DNA from: Collinsella sp.
GTDB taxonomy: Bacteria > Actinomycetota > Coriobacteriia > Coriobacteriales > Coriobacteriaceae
Direction of reading: 5' to 3'
Assembly (NCBI GenBank): GCA_019414055.1
Contig: DXMV01000008.1
Span: forward strand, 1-51,415
Length of the DNA: 51,415 nucleotides
Shown here: positions 50,573 to 51,415 of the stretch, in pieces
How positions within the stretch are numbered: position 1 is the stretch's first letter
Layout of the letters: each line of letters opens with the position of its first letter
Program-made: the position numbers and the translations under genes
The notes under the pieces: model-generated
Database searches by the model: none
What the model saw: the letters and a program-made list of their open reading frames with translations, nothing else
Told to the model about the DNA's origin: nothing

Positions 50573-50612
50573 TTGGGGACGTTCTTAACTGACTAGTCGT
50601 TTAAGAACGTCC
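50573..50612. repeat. REP-like palindrome, family 2, truncated copy at the IS110 junction
   Basis: TTGGGGACGTTCTT arm is complete; the right arm stops at AAGAACGTCC instead of AAGAACGTCCCCAA, where the sequence becomes ATTACAGTCG. The preceding TAGTCATT also matches the context of the intact copy. Confidence 0.85.
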
Positions 50613-50855
50613 ATTACAGTCGAAATTGTCAGCCCGGGACCGTCTCGGGCTACGATTGAGGCGCGCCCAGAACGGGCCGCCGACCGGGCGCCCGCGCACG
50701 GCCGAACGTCCCTGCCCCCGAGAGGGCCCGTTGGGTGCTGCCGGCGCGGGACGCGCCGCCCCCGACGGCTGATAGGAAAGTGCCGGGCAGGCGCCGCGGC
50801 TGGTAATGTGAGTGCCGAGGGGGAGGCCATCCGGTCGAACGACTACCGGAAGGAT
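50613..50855 (+). ncRNA. Candidate bridge RNA region of the IS110 element
   Basis: Non-coding left end with several self-complementary segments (AGCCCGGGACCG..TCGGGCT at 50631-50651; GGCGCGCCC / GGGCGCCC near 50660-50692; CCGGTCGAACGACTACCGG at 50831-50849). IS110-family elements encode a bridge RNA in the non-coding end that base-pairs with target and donor. Exact ends and loops cannot be set by eye. Confidence 0.5.
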
Positions 50856-50861
50856 ACCACC

Positions 50862-51415
50862 GTGAAAGCGCCATCCACCAGGCCCGCGGCCGTGCTCGGC
50901 CTGGACGTCGGCAAGTCATCGCACTGGGCCTGCCTGATCGACCGCGACGGGGAGGTGCTGGCCAGCGCCCCCGTCCGCAACAGGGAGGCCGAGCCCGACG
51001 CGCTGTTCGCCTCCGCGCCCGCCGGCACGCTCGTCGTCGTCGACCAGTTCCGCAACATAGGGTCCCTCGCCGTGAGGCGGGCCCGCGCCGCGGGGCTCGG
51101 GGTCGCCCACCTGCCCGGGCTCGCCGCCAGCCGCGCCGCGGGCCTGTTCGCCGGCGAGGCCAAGACCGACGAGCGCGACGCCGCGGTGATCGCGCGGACC
51201 GCCCTGGGCGTGCCGGACTCCCTGTCGGGGGTCCCGGGCCGCGGCGAGGCCCTCGAGGCCGCCCGCGCCCTCTCGTCGCAGCGCGACCACGTCGTCGCCT
51301 GCGCGACCAGGGACAAGAACCGCCTGCGCGCGGTGCTGCTCGAGTCCTGCCCGGCCCTCGAGGCCGCGGTCGACCTGTCGGACCGGCGGTGGCTGGAGCT
51401 GCTCGCCGGGTTCGG
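50862..51415 (+). CDS. IS110-family transposase/recombinase, N-terminal part
   Basis: GTG at 50862 after AAGGA; open to the window end (184 residues). Motifs of the RuvC-like DEDD domain: VLGLDVGKSSHWACLID, LVVVDQFRN, and EAKTDERDAAVIARTAL, where KTDxxDA is the family hallmark. A following DKNRLRAVLLESCPALE matches the linker to the C-terminal transposase_20 domain, which lies outside the window. The enzyme works with the bridge RNA to insert at a chosen sequence. Codon use is extremely GC-rich compared with the neighbours. Confidence 0.93.
   Translation, partial: MKAPSTRPAAVLGLDVGKSSHWACLIDRDGEVLASAPVRNREAEPDALFASAPAGTLVVVDQFRNIGSLAVRRARAAGLGVAHLPGLAASRAAGLFAGEAKTDERDAAVIARTALGVPDSLSGVPGRGEALEAARALSSQRDHVVACATRDKNRLRAVLLESCPALEAAVDLSDRRWLELLAGF

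Larger units (their letters stand above)
50613..51415 (+). mobile_element. IS110-family insertion sequence, left part (continues beyond window)
   Basis: Starts inside the family 2 palindrome, with about 250 bp of very GC-rich, hairpin-forming non-coding DNA before the transposase gene. Long non-coding ends carrying the bridge RNA are typical of IS110. The right end lies outside the window. Confidence 0.8.

Noticed and set aside
1..51415. tRNA and rRNA genes
   Set aside because: I looked for cloverleaf patterns and conserved rRNA segments in intergenic DNA and saw none; a dedicated scan would settle it.

Overview
The window reads as a chromosomal segment of a high-GC Gram-positive gut actinobacterium, most likely a Coriobacteriia member close to Collinsella. 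This is an inference from gene style (LAxTG-anchored surface protein beside a LuxR regulator, CD1871A/NapH-like/TlpA redox operon, topoisomerase IV pair, PatB-type aminotransferase, dispersed TGTGACAAAGGGACA palindromes); no rRNA or tRNA is present to anchor taxonomy.

Region 1 (1-9660) is a decayed defence and mobile-element island. It holds the tail of an IS21-type IstB gene, a YjdF-family gene with a structured leader, an Abi_2/AbiD-F abortive-infection gene followed by two near-identical structured RNA/terminator units, a broken AbiEi-AbiEii toxin-antitoxin pair with a perfect inverted-repeat operator, a palindromic MITE-like element, IS30 and DUF3800 remnants, an intact single-chain restriction-methylation-specificity protein, and an IS200-type insertion sequence.

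Region 2 (9660-16380) is the most unusual part. An intact cassette (13178-16379) has three consecutive, tightly packed Sir2-like genes (here called C, B, A) divergent from a TetR regulator. Two of them carry Gln where classical sirtuins have the catalytic His, as in the class M (SirTM) ADP-ribosylating sirtuins. Directly beside it lies a degenerate second copy (9662-13084). Its outer parts remain (truncated A, 5' end of C, frameshifted TetR), but its middle has been replaced by a pair of radical SAM genes (the 'radical SAM mobile pair' type) and an IS3-family scar. The first radical SAM gene overlaps the stop codon of the truncated Sir2 leader.

Region 3 (16380-24950) has an FMN reductase, an AAA_14/DUF4143 ATPase, the topoisomerase IV operon parE-parC, an ATPase_2/DUF234 ATPase under an array of overlapping ACTCGG/CCGAGT palindromes, and a small membrane protein.

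Region 4 (24980-50560) is mostly housekeeping and surface or redox functions: a 1,455-residue surface protein with an apparent one-base frameshift right after its signal peptide, a LuxR regulator, a GMP synthase lacking the glutaminase domain, a two-component system, a CXXC peptide / ferredoxin-type membrane protein / TlpA lipoprotein operon, a half-rhodanese plus CoA-disulfide reductase, a very large MacB-like ABC transporter, a membrane protein, a tRNA-dihydrouridine synthase, glutaredoxin, an Xre-TipAS fusion regulator, TrmO, a PatB-like lyase, a PNPOx-family flavoprotein and an EvgS-like hybrid kinase. Intergenic spaces carry two families of palindromic REP-like repeats.

Region 5 (50570-51415) is the left end of an IS110-family element that appears to have inserted inside one of these palindromes and continues past the window.
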